Shown here: positions 8,565 through 17,950 of the stretch, one piece after another
Layout: each line of letters opens with the position of its first letter
How positions within the stretch are numbered: position 1 is the stretch's first letter
DNA from: Candidatus Binatus sp.
Lineage (GTDB): Bacteria > Desulfobacterota > Binatia > Binatales > Binataceae
Reading direction: 5' to 3'
Assembly: GCF_036567905.1 (NCBI RefSeq)
Contig: NZ_DATCTO010000094.1
Coordinates: forward strand, 1-64,000
DNA length: 64,000 nt
Notes under the pieces: model-generated
Told to the model about the DNA's origin: nothing
Database searches by the model: none
What the model saw: only the letters and a program-made list of their open reading frames with translations
Translations under genes and position numbers: made by a program

Positions 8565-9824
8565 CTACTCGCCGGCCTGCGCGACGTCGGCCATCGCCTT
8601 CGCCGCGCGCGCGCAAATCTCGCTCAGGACTTCGTCCGTGATTACGGTTGACAGCGCGATCATCCCGCTGGGCGCGAAAAACAAACCCTGATTGAGCGCC
8701 GCCAGATGGAAGTTGGCGATCGCGCGGGCGTCCTCGCGTGCGATCGTCGCGGGCGGCGGCTCGTTGAGCAGGAACACGTTCATCAGCGATCCATAGTGCC
8801 GCACGGAAAACAGCAGCCCCACTTGGCGCGCCGCGCGCGCCAGCTCGGCGGCCAGCCGCTCGGCCTGCTTGGCCATTTTGTCGATTCGCGCCTGCGTGAG
8901 TTCGCGCACCGACACCACGCCGGCCGCGCAGGTGACCGGATTGCCGTTGAAAGTGCCTGAATGAAAAATCCTGCCGCGATTGCGCGGGTCGAACGCCGAC
9001 ATCACTTCCTCGCTGCCGCCGATCGCTCCGACCGGGAATCCGCCGCCGATGATCTTTCCGAACATCGTCAGGTCCGGCTTGACGTTGAAAATCTGCTGCC
9101 CGCCGCCCTCGGCCAGCCTCAGCGTGATCACCTCATCGAGGACGAACATCGCACCCGCGCTATGCGCCGCTTCGGCAACCCGCCCGAGAAATTCGGCCGG
9201 CGGCTCCACCACGCCCGCCGAGCCGAGGATCGGCTCGAGAAACACCGCTGCAATCTCCGAACCGCGCTCAGACAGCAGCGCCTCGAACACAGTCGCCTCG
9301 CCGAAGTCGGCGAGCATGGTGCGCTCGCCGTCCTGGCCGATCAGCCCGACTTCCAAATCGTCGTACGATCCATGATAGCCGTAGCGCGCCATCAGGATGA
9401 GCTTGCGGCCGGTAAGCCGCCGCGCGACGTGTGCCGCGAGCATCCCGGCCTCCGTCCCTGAATTGCAAAATCGCACGCGATCCACAGATTCGACCCGCTC
9501 GCACAGCAGAGTCGCCAGCTCGATCTGCGCCTCCGATCGCGCCGGCCACGAACTGCCGTCGCGAACCGCCTTGCTCACCGTCTCGACGATTGGCGGATAA
9601 GCGTTGCCATGAACCAGGCTGGTGTAGTTGCCAATCAGGTCGATGTACTTGTTGCCGTCAACGTCCCAAACGAAAGGACCTTCGCCGCGCTTGAGCGTAA
9701 GCGGGTAGGGCCGATAGTAGGTGGTGGTGCGGGTGTCCCCGCCGGGCATCACGCGCTCGGCGCGCTTGGTGAGTTGCGCGGATTTTTCGGTCGCCGCGCG
9801 ATAGTGTTCTTCGATACTGTTCAT
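8565..9824 (-). CDS. Class-III PLP aminotransferase, glutamate-1-semialdehyde aminomutase-like
   Basis: A 419-residue fold-type-I PLP enzyme of the class-III aminotransferase family. Visible are FVWDVDGNKYIDL, the substrate/PLP segment NSGTEAGMLAA, the cofactor-binding Asp230 in FVLDEVITL and the Schiff-base Lys257 in MFGKIIGGGFP. The layout is closest to HemL and its paralogues, which act on omega- or beta-amino groups. No other haem genes are nearby, so a paralogue with another substrate is as likely as true HemL. The ATG at 9824 follows GGGGAAGAG. An 8-codon upstream frame (9821-9847) ends overlapping this start. Confidence 0.85.
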   Translation of the reverse strand: MNSIEEHYRAATEKSAQLTKRAERVMPGGDTRTTTYYRPYPLTLKRGEGPFVWDVDGNKYIDLIGNYTSLVHGNAYPPIVETVSKAVRDGSSWPARSEAQIELATLLCERVESVDRVRFCNSGTEAGMLAAHVARRLTGRKLILMARYGYHGSYDDLEVGLIGQDGERTMLADFGEATVFEALLSERGSEIAAVFLEPILGSAGVVEPPAEFLGRVAEAAHSAGAMFVLDEVITLRLAEGGGQQIFNVKPDLTMFGKIIGGGFPVGAIGGSEEVMSAFDPRNRGRIFHSGTFNGNPVTCAAGVVSVRELTQARIDKMAKQAERLAAELARAARQVGLLFSVRHYGSLMNVFLLNEPPPATIAREDARAIANFHLAALNQGLFFAPSGMIALSTVITDEVLSEICARAAKAMADVAQAGE

Positions 9825-9847
9825 CGTCTCTTCCCCCGACTCTTCAT
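9821..9847 (-). promoter_or_regulatory. Eight-codon upstream ORF overlapping the aminotransferase start
   Basis: The ribosome site and start of the aminotransferase are present twice in tandem, as GGGGAATGAGACGATGAA and GGGGAAGAGACGATGAA. The outer ATG (9847-9845) opens an 8-codon frame, MKSRGKRR, whose TGA (9823-9821) overlaps the real ATG (9824-9822). It could couple or tune translation of the enzyme. It could also be a chance product of the small duplication. Confidence 0.45.
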
Positions 9848-10038
9848 CGTCTCATTCCCCGATGAGATATAATGAGCGTTCGCGCGTCTGCCGACAGCAT
9901 ATTACTCCATCATTTGCGGGTATCTCACCGCCGCGAGTCAAGCTCTCCACCGCCGCCAACGCCGCGGCCGCACACTATCGTTGACCCCGGCCGTTCGAGT
10001 GCATCCTTCTCTCCTGGCCGAAGGTTGAAAAACTCAGC

Positions 10039-10383
10039 TCAACTTTTCGATTTCGTGTCGCCATATTGTAGTACCTGCACCTTCTCGACTGTGATCAGTC
10101 CCGAGCCCATCATCTCGTCGAGCACCGGCATGAACGCGTCGATTTTCGCCTGGCTATCGACGATCTCGATGACCATCGGCAGGTCTTCCGACAGCCGCAG
10201 AATTTTCGCCGAATGCAGATGGCTGGATTTGCCAAAGCCCATCGGGCCGCGCAGCACGGTCGCGCCGCCGAGCTGAAGTTCGCGCGCCTTGAGCACGATC
10301 GCTTCGTACAGCGGCTTGCCGCCCGAGCGTTCGCTCTCGCCGATAAAAATTCGAAGCAACACCGCATCGCGTGGGATTTGCAT
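10039..10383 (-). CDS. DUF190 family protein (PII-like), partner of FluC
   Basis: A 114-residue cytosolic protein of the DUF190 family, which has a PII-like ferredoxin fold and is commonly encoded beside fluoride channels. Conserved stretches are LLRIFIGESER, the Gly-rich GATVLRGPMGFG and DLPMVIEIVD. It starts 2 bp after the fluC stop on the same strand, so the two are co-transcribed and probably coupled. A regulatory role is inferred from the fold and the partnership; no enzymatic motif is seen. Confidence 0.85.
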   Translation of the reverse strand: MQIPRDAVLLRIFIGESERSGGKPLYEAIVLKARELQLGGATVLRGPMGFGKSSHLHSAKILRLSEDLPMVIEIVDSQAKIDAFMPVLDEMMGSGLITVEKVQVLQYGDTKSKS

Positions 10384-10385
10384 CG

Positions 10386-10778
10386 TTACACCCCCCGGTT
10401 AAGCGCCGTGGCCGCTATGAAGCCCAGCCATACCGACAGCACGCACAGCAGAACCGAACCGGCGGCGTTCAATGCCGCCGGCATCCACTCGCCCGCGCGC
10501 ATCAAGTAAAACGTTTCGAGCGAGAAAGTCGAGAACGTCGTGTAGCCGCCGCAGATTCCCACCATCACGAACTGCCGCGCCGGCGTGCCGATGAGCAGGC
10601 GCCCGTCGGGGCCGCTCAGCGTCGCGAAAAATCCGAGCACCAGGCACCCCGTGACATTTACCAACATCGTGCCGTACGGAAACGTGCCGCCGGTGAGCGT
10701 GGTAACCACGCCCGAAAAAAAATACCGCCCCATCCCGCCGAGCGCACTGCCAATCGCAATCAGGAAATACGCGAGCAC
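10386..10778 (-). CDS. crcB: Fluoride channel FluC/CrcB
   Basis: A dual-topology small membrane protein of about 130 residues with four hydrophobic helices. It carries the family signatures GGMGRYFF, NVTGCLVLGF and GGYTTFSTFSLE. As a dimer it exports fluoride. The longest frame begins with TTG at 10784, directly against an AGGAGG. The GTG at 10778 lies about 7 bases from that AGGAGG and is preferred. No fluoride riboswitch was recognised in the leader (10779-10918). It heads a two-gene operon with the DUF190 protein. Confidence 0.92.
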   Translation of the reverse strand: MLAYFLIAIGSALGGMGRYFFSGVVTTLTGGTFPYGTMLVNVTGCLVLGFFATLSGPDGRLLIGTPARQFVMVGICGGYTTFSTFSLETFYLMRAGEWMPAALNAAGSVLLCVLSVWLGFIAATALNRGV

Positions 10779-10918
10779 CCGCAAACCTCCTGTCTCTCAG
10801 ACACTTACCCGGCCGCCGATCTCGACAAGTGGCCGTCGTCGGCGAGTCCGTCCACAATCAGATGAAGATAGATGAGTCCGGCGTACCGATGCCACCGCTC
10901 GAGCGCCGCCGACAATGG

Positions 10919-11938
10919 TTACGCCTCGTTGCCGCCGATGCCGACGCGATGCTCCAGCGCGCGCATTCGCCGAATTATTTCGGGCAGCCGCGTCAGCACG
11001 GTGGCGTAGCGGCGGAACTTGCGCACGTCCACCGCGGGGATGCCCCCGACGACCGCGTCGTCTTGCAGGTCGTGGTGGATGCCGGCTTTCGCCATGACCA
11101 TGACGCGATCGCCGATCGTCACGTGGTCGGTGCATCCCGCTTGTCCGCCGAACAGGCACCATTTGCCGATTCGCGTCGAGCCCGAGATTCCCACGTGGCC
11201 CGAGAATCGCGAGTACTCGCCGATTTCGCAGTTGTGCCCGATATGCACCTGGTCGTCGAGCTTCACGCCGCGATGCAGCACCGTCGCTCCCATCATCGCG
11301 CGATCGACCGTGGAATTCGCGCCGATCTCAACATCATCCTCGATCATTACGCTGCCGACTTGCGGAATCTTGATCAAATCGCCCTTTTCCTCGACGAACC
11401 CGAAACCATCGGCGCCGATTACCGCGCCGTTCAAAATCGTCACCCGATTTCCAATCACCGTGCCCTCGCGAATCGAGGCCTGGCTGTGCGCGGTGAAGCG
11501 ATCGCCGATGCGCACGTTGGGGTAGATCGTAACGTTCGGATGAATCACCGCGTCGCGCCCAATCGTCACGCCCGCACCGATTACCACCGACGCGCCGATC
11601 GACGCGTCGGGACCGATCGTCGCGTCGGGCGCCACTGAAGCCCGGGGATCGATCCCCGGCGCGGGCCGGTACGGCGGAAAGAAAATCTCGAGCACGCGGG
11701 CGAAGTCGGCGTACGGATTCGCGCTGACCAGCGTCGCGCACTTCGCGCCCGCCGCAAGCTCGGCGGTCGTGATCGCCGCCGATACGTTGGATTGCAGCGC
11801 GGGGGCGTACTTCGCGCTCGCGACGAAGACGATCATGCCGGGACCGGCGGCCTCGATGGGCGCCGGCGCGAGAATCTCCACGGCGCCGTCACCGCGGATT
11901 TCGAGTCCCAGCTTCGATGCGAGTTCCTTGAGTTTCAT
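10919..11938 (-). CDS. lpxD: UDP-3-O-acylglucosamine N-acyltransferase LpxD
   Basis: A 339-residue acyltransferase for the third step of lipid A synthesis, transferring a hydroxyacyl chain from ACP to UDP-3-O-acylglucosamine in the cytosol. The N-terminal uridine-binding domain (1-95) precedes a long left-handed beta-helix of hexapeptide repeats (about 100-300). The catalytic histidine is expected at about residue 235 in HIGHNCEIG. A C-terminal helical segment closes the protein. Unusually it is not next to lpxA, lpxB or fabZ here; its neighbour is a heptosyltransferase, a later LPS core enzyme. Confidence 0.95.
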   Translation of the reverse strand: MKLKELASKLGLEIRGDGAVEILAPAPIEAAGPGMIVFVASAKYAPALQSNVSAAITTAELAAGAKCATLVSANPYADFARVLEIFFPPYRPAPGIDPRASVAPDATIGPDASIGASVVIGAGVTIGRDAVIHPNVTIYPNVRIGDRFTAHSQASIREGTVIGNRVTILNGAVIGADGFGFVEEKGDLIKIPQVGSVMIEDDVEIGANSTVDRAMMGATVLHRGVKLDDQVHIGHNCEIGEYSRFSGHVGISGSTRIGKWCLFGGQAGCTDHVTIGDRVMVMAKAGIHHDLQDDAVVGGIPAVDVRKFRRYATVLTRLPEIIRRMRALEHRVGIGGNEA

Positions 11939-11986
11939 CTTGATGCCCTGGTTTTCCGGTGAATGAAAGTTTTCAGTCTTCAGTAT

Positions 11987-13036
11987 TCAACCCGCCGCGC
12001 GCAGCGCGAGGATTGCGTCGGCGATCTCCGCCGGTTCGATTTGCGTCAGGCAGTTGTAATGCCCGAAGCGGCAGGTGCGCGCCAGGCACGGACTGCATTC
12101 AAGCTTGCGGTAAATCACGCGCGTCTTCGGCCCCTGCGGCCCGGTGCGGCTGGGATTGGTCGATCCGAAAATCGCGACGGTCGGAATTCCCAGCGCTCCC
12201 GCCAGATGCATGCAGCCGGAATCGTTGCCGATGAACCCGTCGCACAGCGACAACAATGCGATCAGCTCGCCGACGTTGGTGTGCCCGGCCGCGATCATCG
12301 CGCCCGATTTGCTCGCCGCCGCAACTTCTTCGCACTTCGCGCGCTCCGACGACGCGCCAACCAGCACGGCTTCGGCGTCCTCGCGCCGCGCGATCAAATC
12401 GATCAGCGCGCCGTAACTGTCCGCGGGCCATTCCTTGGCCGGCCCGTAGGCCGCCGCGGGAGCGATTGCAAAAACCGGACGGCCGGGGCGCCTGCGACTG
12501 GTCGCGAGCCATTCGCGCATCCGCTCGCGATGCGGTCCGTGGACGTCGATTGCGAGATCATCGGCGCGGGCGTCGGCAGCGCAAATGCCCGTCGCGCGCA
12601 CCATCGCGAGCCAATAATTCGCCTGGTGGCCGGTAACCGCTTCGGGCGGCGGCGCCGCTTTCAGCGTCAGCATCGCGCCGCGCGCATCGGCGACAAATCC
12701 GGCGCGGCGACGGATTCCGGCCATCGCGATCCACAGCGCCGACTCGAAACTGTTCGGAAACAACACCCCCAGGTCGAATCGCCGCGAGCGGATTTCTCCG
12801 ACAATTCTGCGGCGATCGAAAAACCCGGAAAGACCGCGCCCGACCGAGTACGGGATCACCTCGTCGAGCCATCGGGCCCCGTCAAAGTAGCTTGCCAGTT
12901 CCTTCTTGATCAGCACTGCGAGATGCGCGCCCGGCCACGCGCGGCGGATTGCCCGCAGCGCGGGCGTGCTCATCACCAGGTCGCCCAGCCAGTTGACTTC
13001 CTTGACCAGGATGCGGCCCGGCGCAGGCTCGAGCAT
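11987..13036 (-). CDS. waaF: ADP-heptose:LPS heptosyltransferase II-like (GT9)
   Basis: A GT-B glycosyltransferase of family 9 that adds heptose to the LPS inner core at the cytoplasmic membrane face. Motifs include the N-terminal VNWLGDLVMSTPALRAIR, the donor-site APAAAYGPAKEWP, and FIGNDSGCMHLAGALGIPTVAIFGSTNP near the C-terminus. The closing CSPCLARTCRFGHYNCL cysteine cluster is usual for WaaF. The frame continues upstream to a GTG at 13249, adding 71 poorly conserved residues with no ribosome site. The ATG at 13036 gives the normal length (349). WaaF rather than WaaC or WaaQ is inferred from the overall pattern. Confidence 0.88.
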   Translation of the reverse strand: MLEPAPGRILVKEVNWLGDLVMSTPALRAIRRAWPGAHLAVLIKKELASYFDGARWLDEVIPYSVGRGLSGFFDRRRIVGEIRSRRFDLGVLFPNSFESALWIAMAGIRRRAGFVADARGAMLTLKAAPPPEAVTGHQANYWLAMVRATGICAADARADDLAIDVHGPHRERMREWLATSRRRPGRPVFAIAPAAAYGPAKEWPADSYGALIDLIARREDAEAVLVGASSERAKCEEVAAASKSGAMIAAGHTNVGELIALLSLCDGFIGNDSGCMHLAGALGIPTVAIFGSTNPSRTGPQGPKTRVIYRKLECSPCLARTCRFGHYNCLTQIEPAEIADAILALRAAG

Positions 13037-13457
13037 GAGCGCGGGCGCCGATTGCGCCGGCGCGCGCGAATCAAGCGGCTCATGACGCCGAATATTCTCC
13101 GATTCCACCCTCGATGATTCCCCGCAGCGCGCCTTCGATCCCGTCAAAGATTTCATCACGCGCGCGCCGCCAAATAAACCCGCCCGCTGCCGTTCCACCT
13201 CGTATGCCAGCTTGACGCGTGTCGTGAGGGTCTTCCCGGCTATACGCACCGCGCCGGGAGAACGCGCGCAAAATTGAGGCGGCGCTGCTACTCGCCTCTT
13301 GACCCTGCTAGCATCGAAGGGCGCATGGAAAGCTCCGCCCTCATATTTTCCTCCTTGCTCGCTGGCAGGGGTTGGCCTCTGTCTTCCGCATAGCCGGGAT
13401 TCGTACTACAATCCGGCTATACCCATCGGGGGAATCGCACGCGAGGGGATTGCTGCG
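13037..13457. other. Divergent intergenic region with hairpin
   Basis: Spacer between the heptosyltransferase and the kelch gene. It may hold an N-terminal extension of the former (open to 13249). An imperfect hairpin is visible at 13391-13419: TAGCCGGGATT pairs with AATCCGGCTA around an 8-nt loop with one bulged G, about 40 nt before the kelch start. Nothing else is recognised. Confidence 0.4.
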
Positions 13458-15116
13458 ATGGCTGGCTTGAGAGACCGACCGCTGATCCGCGATGCGCTGC
13501 TTGCCGGCGGAGTGATCGCCGGGAGTTGCATTGCCGTGTTGATCGCAGTCGATCGCGGCCAGGCCCCTCGTCCTCATTTCGCTTCCATTGTGTCGGCGCC
13601 GATACACTCCGACGGCGACGATTCGACATCGAGATTGGGAACATCCGGCGCGGCAACCAAGCTGCGGCGCGCATCTCCGGCCGCGGGTGCGGCGTCGCAA
13701 CAGATCGGATCCGCGCTGGCTTCACCGAAAAAGAAATCCAGCGACATGACGCTGGTCGTGATGGTTCCGGATTTACCACCGCGCGAAAATCCTGGCGCCC
13801 CGCCGCCAGGCGTGTGGAGTGATCAGGGCGCTGCGGCTCCTGTCACCGGCGCCGGCTCGCAAGCTGCGGGCCTGATTGCGATGAGCTCGGTCGGCGGCGC
13901 GTCGATGCCCCTGACTTCGCCGACGGGTGGATCGTCGGCCGGTTTGCCCGGCGCCTCGGGCGGCGGGTCCAATCCTTCGGTTGTCTCAAACCCGGGCGGC
14001 GGCCATCCCTCGGCCAGACAACCCGATGTGGACCGGTCGCATTCCGGTTTCGTACTGCTGGCGGGCGGGCAGGGTAACGGGCAATTCGCACTCTCGAGCG
14101 CGGAGCTTTTCGATCCGGCCAGCAACGCGTTCGCAGCCACGTCACCGATGAAGGACGCGCGCGCGGATCACACCGCGACAGTGTTGCCCGGCGGCAAAAT
14201 ATTGGTCGCGGGCGGCGTAGGCCCCTCGGGCCACTCGCTGTCGTCGGCTGAATTGTACGACCCGGCCAGTGGAACATTTTCGGCGGCTGCGTCGAAGATG
14301 AACACCGCGCGCGCCGCGCATACGGCAACGCTGATTTCCGGATGCAACTGCCCGGCGGATGGCAAAGTGCTGATCGCGGGAGGCACCGCCGCCGCAAACG
14401 GATCCACTCTCAGGAGCGCGGAACTGTACGATCCTGCCACCGGCAAGTTCACCGCGACCGGCGCGATGAAGGCGACGCGCGCCCGCCATTCGGGCACGCT
14501 GCTCGCCAGCGGTCCGCTGGCGGGAAACGTGCTGATCGCAGGCGGCACCAGCGATGAGAGCGGCGGCGACGTCGCCACGGCTGAACTCTATGACCCGGTC
14601 GCTGGGCAGTTCACATCGACCGGCAGGATGATTACGCCGCGCGAGACTCACAGCGCCACCTGGCTTTCCCCGAGTGTCGTCGCGGGTACGCTCGCCGGCA
14701 GCGTGCTTATCGCGGGCGGCGGCGACGTGAGCGCGCCGAGCGACAGCGCGGAAGTTTTCAATCCTCAGACGGCGACCTTCTCACCGGTAGGCGCGATGAC
14801 CACCGCGCGCACGCTTCAAGCCGCGGTATTGCTGGCCAACGGCCGGGTGCTGATCGCAGGCGGTCAGGGCAGCGAAACGGAATTTCTGCTGAGCGCCGAG
14901 CTTTTCGATCCCGCGCACGCTACTTTTTCCGCCACCGGCCCGATGAACAACGTCCACGCCGGCGCGACCGCAACCGTGCTCGACAGCGGCAACGCGCTGA
15001 TCGCCGGGGGCAGGTCAAACTGGGCCGACCTCTACAACACCGCGGCCGGAACCTTCTCACCGACGGGCAGGATGGTGACCGACGTCGCCGAATCGACTTC
15101 GACGCTAATCAGATAG
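13458..15116 (+). CDS. Secreted or anchored seven-bladed kelch-repeat propeller protein
   Basis: A 552-residue protein with an N-terminal hydrophobic segment (ALLAGGVIAGSCIAVLIAV, about residues 13-31) that serves as signal or anchor. A low-complexity Gly/Ser/Pro region follows, up to about residue 190. Seven kelch units then occur, each with a (V/I)L(I/V)AGG strand followed by SAELYDP-like and (T/A)xTATLL-like strands: enough for one closed beta-propeller. Such proteins bind sugars or proteins outside the cell; no galactose-oxidase copper ligands were identified. The ATG at 13458 has GAGGGGAT upstream. Start sites from 13299 would add an unlikely N-terminus. No partner gene is apparent. Confidence 0.85.
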   Translation: MAGLRDRPLIRDALLAGGVIAGSCIAVLIAVDRGQAPRPHFASIVSAPIHSDGDDSTSRLGTSGAATKLRRASPAAGAASQQIGSALASPKKKSSDMTLVVMVPDLPPRENPGAPPPGVWSDQGAAAPVTGAGSQAAGLIAMSSVGGASMPLTSPTGGSSAGLPGASGGGSNPSVVSNPGGGHPSARQPDVDRSHSGFVLLAGGQGNGQFALSSAELFDPASNAFAATSPMKDARADHTATVLPGGKILVAGGVGPSGHSLSSAELYDPASGTFSAAASKMNTARAAHTATLISGCNCPADGKVLIAGGTAAANGSTLRSAELYDPATGKFTATGAMKATRARHSGTLLASGPLAGNVLIAGGTSDESGGDVATAELYDPVAGQFTSTGRMITPRETHSATWLSPSVVAGTLAGSVLIAGGGDVSAPSDSAEVFNPQTATFSPVGAMTTARTLQAAVLLANGRVLIAGGQGSETEFLLSAELFDPAHATFSATGPMNNVHAGATATVLDSGNALIAGGRSNWADLYNTAAGTFSPTGRMVTDVAESTSTLIR

Positions 15117-15133
15117 CAGATTGGCCGGCGCGC

Positions 15134-16369
15134 TTACTTGCCGACGATGAACACGCAGCTGGTGGTGGCGCTGCCGCCGAGGTTCAGCATCGCAAATTTC
15201 TTCGCACCCTCGACCTGGTAGTCGCCCGCGCTATCCGTTATCTGCCGATAGCAATCGAGCATCTGGCGCACGCCGGTCGCGCCGACCGGATGGCCCGCGC
15301 CGATCAGCCCGCCGCTCGGATTGATCGGCAGCTTGCCGCCGAGCTCGATCACCCCTTCCTCGATCGCCTTCCACGATTCGCCCGGCTTGGTGATTCCAAA
15401 ATGATCGATCGCCATGTACTCGGAGGTGGTGAAGCAGTCGTGGGTCTCGATTCCCGAAAGCTCGGCGGTGGAGGCGATGCCCGCGCGCTTGAAGGCGTCG
15501 AGGATTGCCTGGCGTGTATGCGGCAACACGTAGGTATTGTCCCTGCTCTCGGCGACCTTGGTGTCGAATTCGAGCGGCGCCGTGTGATGGCCCCATCCGA
15601 GGATGCGGGGAAGGTCGGCCAGCCGCTTGCCGTTGCGTTTGGCCCACGCGCTGGCAAATTTTTCCGACGCGAGGAAAAGCGCAACCGAGCCGTCGGTCAC
15701 TTGCGAGCAATCGCTGACTTTGATGCGGCCGCCGATAACCTGGTTGAACTTGCTTTCGCGCTGCGCGTGACTCTCGCTCATGAACCAGTTGCGGGTCTGC
15801 GCGTTCGGATTGCGCTTGGCGTTGGAATAATTCACCGCCGAAATGTGCGCGAGGTGTTCATCCTTGAGGCCGTAGCGCTTGTCGTACTCGTCGCCGAGCC
15901 GGCCAAACAGTTTCGGAAACGGGAATTCGATTCCCTTGGCTTCGCGCTCATACCACGCCGCGGTGCCCAGGATGTCGCCGCCGGTGGTGGAATCGACCGT
16001 CTTCATTTGTTCGACGCCGACCACGCACGCCAGGTCGTAGCGCGCGGCCTCGATATCGGCCGACGCCGCGATCAAGGCGATCGAGCCCGACGCGCATGCC
16101 GCTTCATGACGGCTGGTCGGCAGCCCGGAGAAAGCGGGATCGATCTCGAGGAAAAATGCGCCGACATGGCCCTGCCTGGCGTACAACTCGGCGGCGAAGT
16201 TGCCGACGTGAGCAGTTTCAACTTCGCGCGGCTCGATCCGGGTAGCTTCGAGCGCGCCCAAAGTTGCCTCGCGCATCGCCGCCACGAAATGTTTTCCTTC
16301 TTTCGACCAGTTGCGGGCAAAGTCGGTTTGCGCTCCGCCCAATACGTACACCGGCGCTGGTTTCGTCAT
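15134..16369 (-). CDS. Thiolase family protein (SCP-x/acetyl-CoA acetyltransferase-like)
   Basis: A 411-residue thiolase-superfamily enzyme. The acyl-accepting cysteine is Cys92 in HEAACASGS and the histidine motif is GLIGAGHPVGATG. The usual C-terminal CxG of biosynthetic thiolases is replaced by NLGGSATTSC, as in the SCP-x/lipid-transfer-associated class. Enzymes of this type cleave or condense beta-ketoacyl-CoAs in fatty-acid, sterol or aromatic catabolism. It is followed upstream on the same strand by a 3-hydroxyacyl-CoA dehydrogenase only 29 bp away, so the pair performs the last two steps of a beta-oxidation-like spiral. No DUF35 partner is visible. Confidence 0.9.
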   Translation of the reverse strand: MTKPAPVYVLGGAQTDFARNWSKEGKHFVAAMREATLGALEATRIEPREVETAHVGNFAAELYARQGHVGAFFLEIDPAFSGLPTSRHEAACASGSIALIAASADIEAARYDLACVVGVEQMKTVDSTTGGDILGTAAWYEREAKGIEFPFPKLFGRLGDEYDKRYGLKDEHLAHISAVNYSNAKRNPNAQTRNWFMSESHAQRESKFNQVIGGRIKVSDCSQVTDGSVALFLASEKFASAWAKRNGKRLADLPRILGWGHHTAPLEFDTKVAESRDNTYVLPHTRQAILDAFKRAGIASTAELSGIETHDCFTTSEYMAIDHFGITKPGESWKAIEEGVIELGGKLPINPSGGLIGAGHPVGATGVRQMLDCYRQITDSAGDYQVEGAKKFAMLNLGGSATTSCVFIVGK

Positions 16370-16398
16370 CGCGCGCTCCTATCGGTCATCGAATTGAA

Positions 16399-17685
16399 TT
16401 ATCCAACAAAGGTCCGGCCGTATTCGAGTATGCCGCCGGAGAACATTCTAGCACCGCGCGCCGCAGCTTGTTCGACGACCGCGGGGACCGTCAGTTTCAG
16501 CTTTTGCAGCATCGCCACCGTGTTCTTCGCGCCGAGCAAATCGACGATCGCGGTGGGCGGCGCCCAGTTGAAGCCGTACGACATGATCGTGTCCACGTCG
16601 GCCGAACTCGCGGCCACTTCGCCCACGCGGTTCAGCGCGTAGCTGACGTAGCCGAGCACGACGCGGCGGCATAGGTCGGCCTCCGCCCCCTTGGCTTCGG
16701 CAAGGACCTTCAACGCCTCGCCGTAGCGGCCCACGTGATGCAACCGTTTCATCTTTTCGACGAATTCGATCGGCGCGGGTTTCTGGTAGTTCTCGTGCCC
16801 GCCGGTTTTCGGATCGAGCACGAACACTTGCTTGCCCGCGCGGCGGTAGAAGCCGCCACGCTCGGGCGTCTTGTCGCCCAAGCATCCCTTGTGAAGCGCG
16901 GCATTCATATACGCGGGCATTGCGAAGGACTCGTGCGCCTCGTCCTCGCAGTTGGCATGGACGTTGTTGACGATCGCCTTGTGCACGTCCCATCCGACCA
17001 GATCGATGGTCGCCAGCGGCGCCATCGCGCGCCCGGTATGCGGTCCGATCAAATAGTCTATAAACGCGACGCCGTGTTCGGCGGCCAGTTGTGCCGTTTC
17101 GTTCAGCACCTTGAAGCCGACCCGATTGCCGACGAACGCCGGCATATCTTTGCTGACGATCACCTTGCGGCCCAGCCGTTTCGTCAGCATCCCGACGACG
17201 CGCTTCACCACCGCCGGATCGGTGTCGGGTCCGGGAATGACTTCGGTGCCGACGATCACCTGCGGCGGATTGAACAAGTGGACGCCGAGGAAATTGCGGC
17301 GAAACGAAGCGCTTCGTCCGCGCGCCATTTCCGCGACCGACAGTCCCGAGGAACCCGACGCCACGATCGTGTCGGGACGCCGGCTGTTGTCGATCAGCTC
17401 GAAAAATTGCCGCTTGAGCGGCAGATCTTCGGCCAGCGACTCGAACACAATCGCCGCCTCGCCAACCGTGCGGCTAAGGTCGCTGTCGTACGCGCCCACC
17501 GAGAGCCGCTCCGCGATCGCTTCGGCGCGCGCATCGTTCTGCGCGTCGGCGAATCCCAGGGCGGCTTTTTCGCAGGTCCGCGCCAGCAGCGTGACGCTGT
17601 ATCCTGCCCCCGCTAATACGCATCCCGCGCCCGCGCCCATGGTGCCGTTGGCGCCGATTATTACGACCTGGTTGATGTTGGCCAA
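16399..17685 (-). CDS. 3-hydroxyacyl-CoA dehydrogenase, NAD-binding
   Basis: A 428-residue stand-alone 3-hydroxyacyl-CoA dehydrogenase. The N-terminal Rossmann fold begins VVIIGANGTMGAGAG, and the catalytic/substrate region HLFNPPQVIVGTEVI is conserved around residues 148-162. A helical C-terminal dimerisation domain follows (FVGNRVGFKVLNE, then a second repeat ending near 410). It oxidises 3-hydroxyacyl-CoA to 3-ketoacyl-CoA with NAD+, feeding the neighbouring thiolase. No enoyl-CoA hydratase domain is fused, unlike FadB or FadJ. It is the promoter-proximal gene of the two-gene unit. Confidence 0.9.
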   Translation of the reverse strand: MANINQVVIIGANGTMGAGAGCVLAGAGYSVTLLARTCEKAALGFADAQNDARAEAIAERLSVGAYDSDLSRTVGEAAIVFESLAEDLPLKRQFFELIDNSRRPDTIVASGSSGLSVAEMARGRSASFRRNFLGVHLFNPPQVIVGTEVIPGPDTDPAVVKRVVGMLTKRLGRKVIVSKDMPAFVGNRVGFKVLNETAQLAAEHGVAFIDYLIGPHTGRAMAPLATIDLVGWDVHKAIVNNVHANCEDEAHESFAMPAYMNAALHKGCLGDKTPERGGFYRRAGKQVFVLDPKTGGHENYQKPAPIEFVEKMKRLHHVGRYGEALKVLAEAKGAEADLCRRVVLGYVSYALNRVGEVAASSADVDTIMSYGFNWAPPTAIVDLLGAKNTVAMLQKLKLTVPAVVEQAAARGARMFSGGILEYGRTFVG

Positions 17686-17950
17686 GCAGCTCTCCGGTCC
17701 TCGTGAAATTATGGTTTCGTCAAGCGGCGCTTATGCCGCCGAACTCTCAATGCGCGCGCGATCATCCGAACTGCCGCGCCTCAAAGCGCGGGTGCTCGAA
17801 GCGGTGTTGAGGCTCGTCGAGGCTGCTTGGTGGCGCTGCACCGTCGCAGCCGCGAGCCGCGAGAGATGTTATCCGAGGGCGGCCATCCGTGCCAAGCAGC
17901 ACGCCCCGGCGCGCGAGCGGCGTCCGCTGCCGCGCGAAAAAATTCCCGGG

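Noticed and set aside
10779-10918. Possible fluoride riboswitch before crcB
   Set aside because: The conserved core segments of the fluoride riboswitch were not found in the leader.
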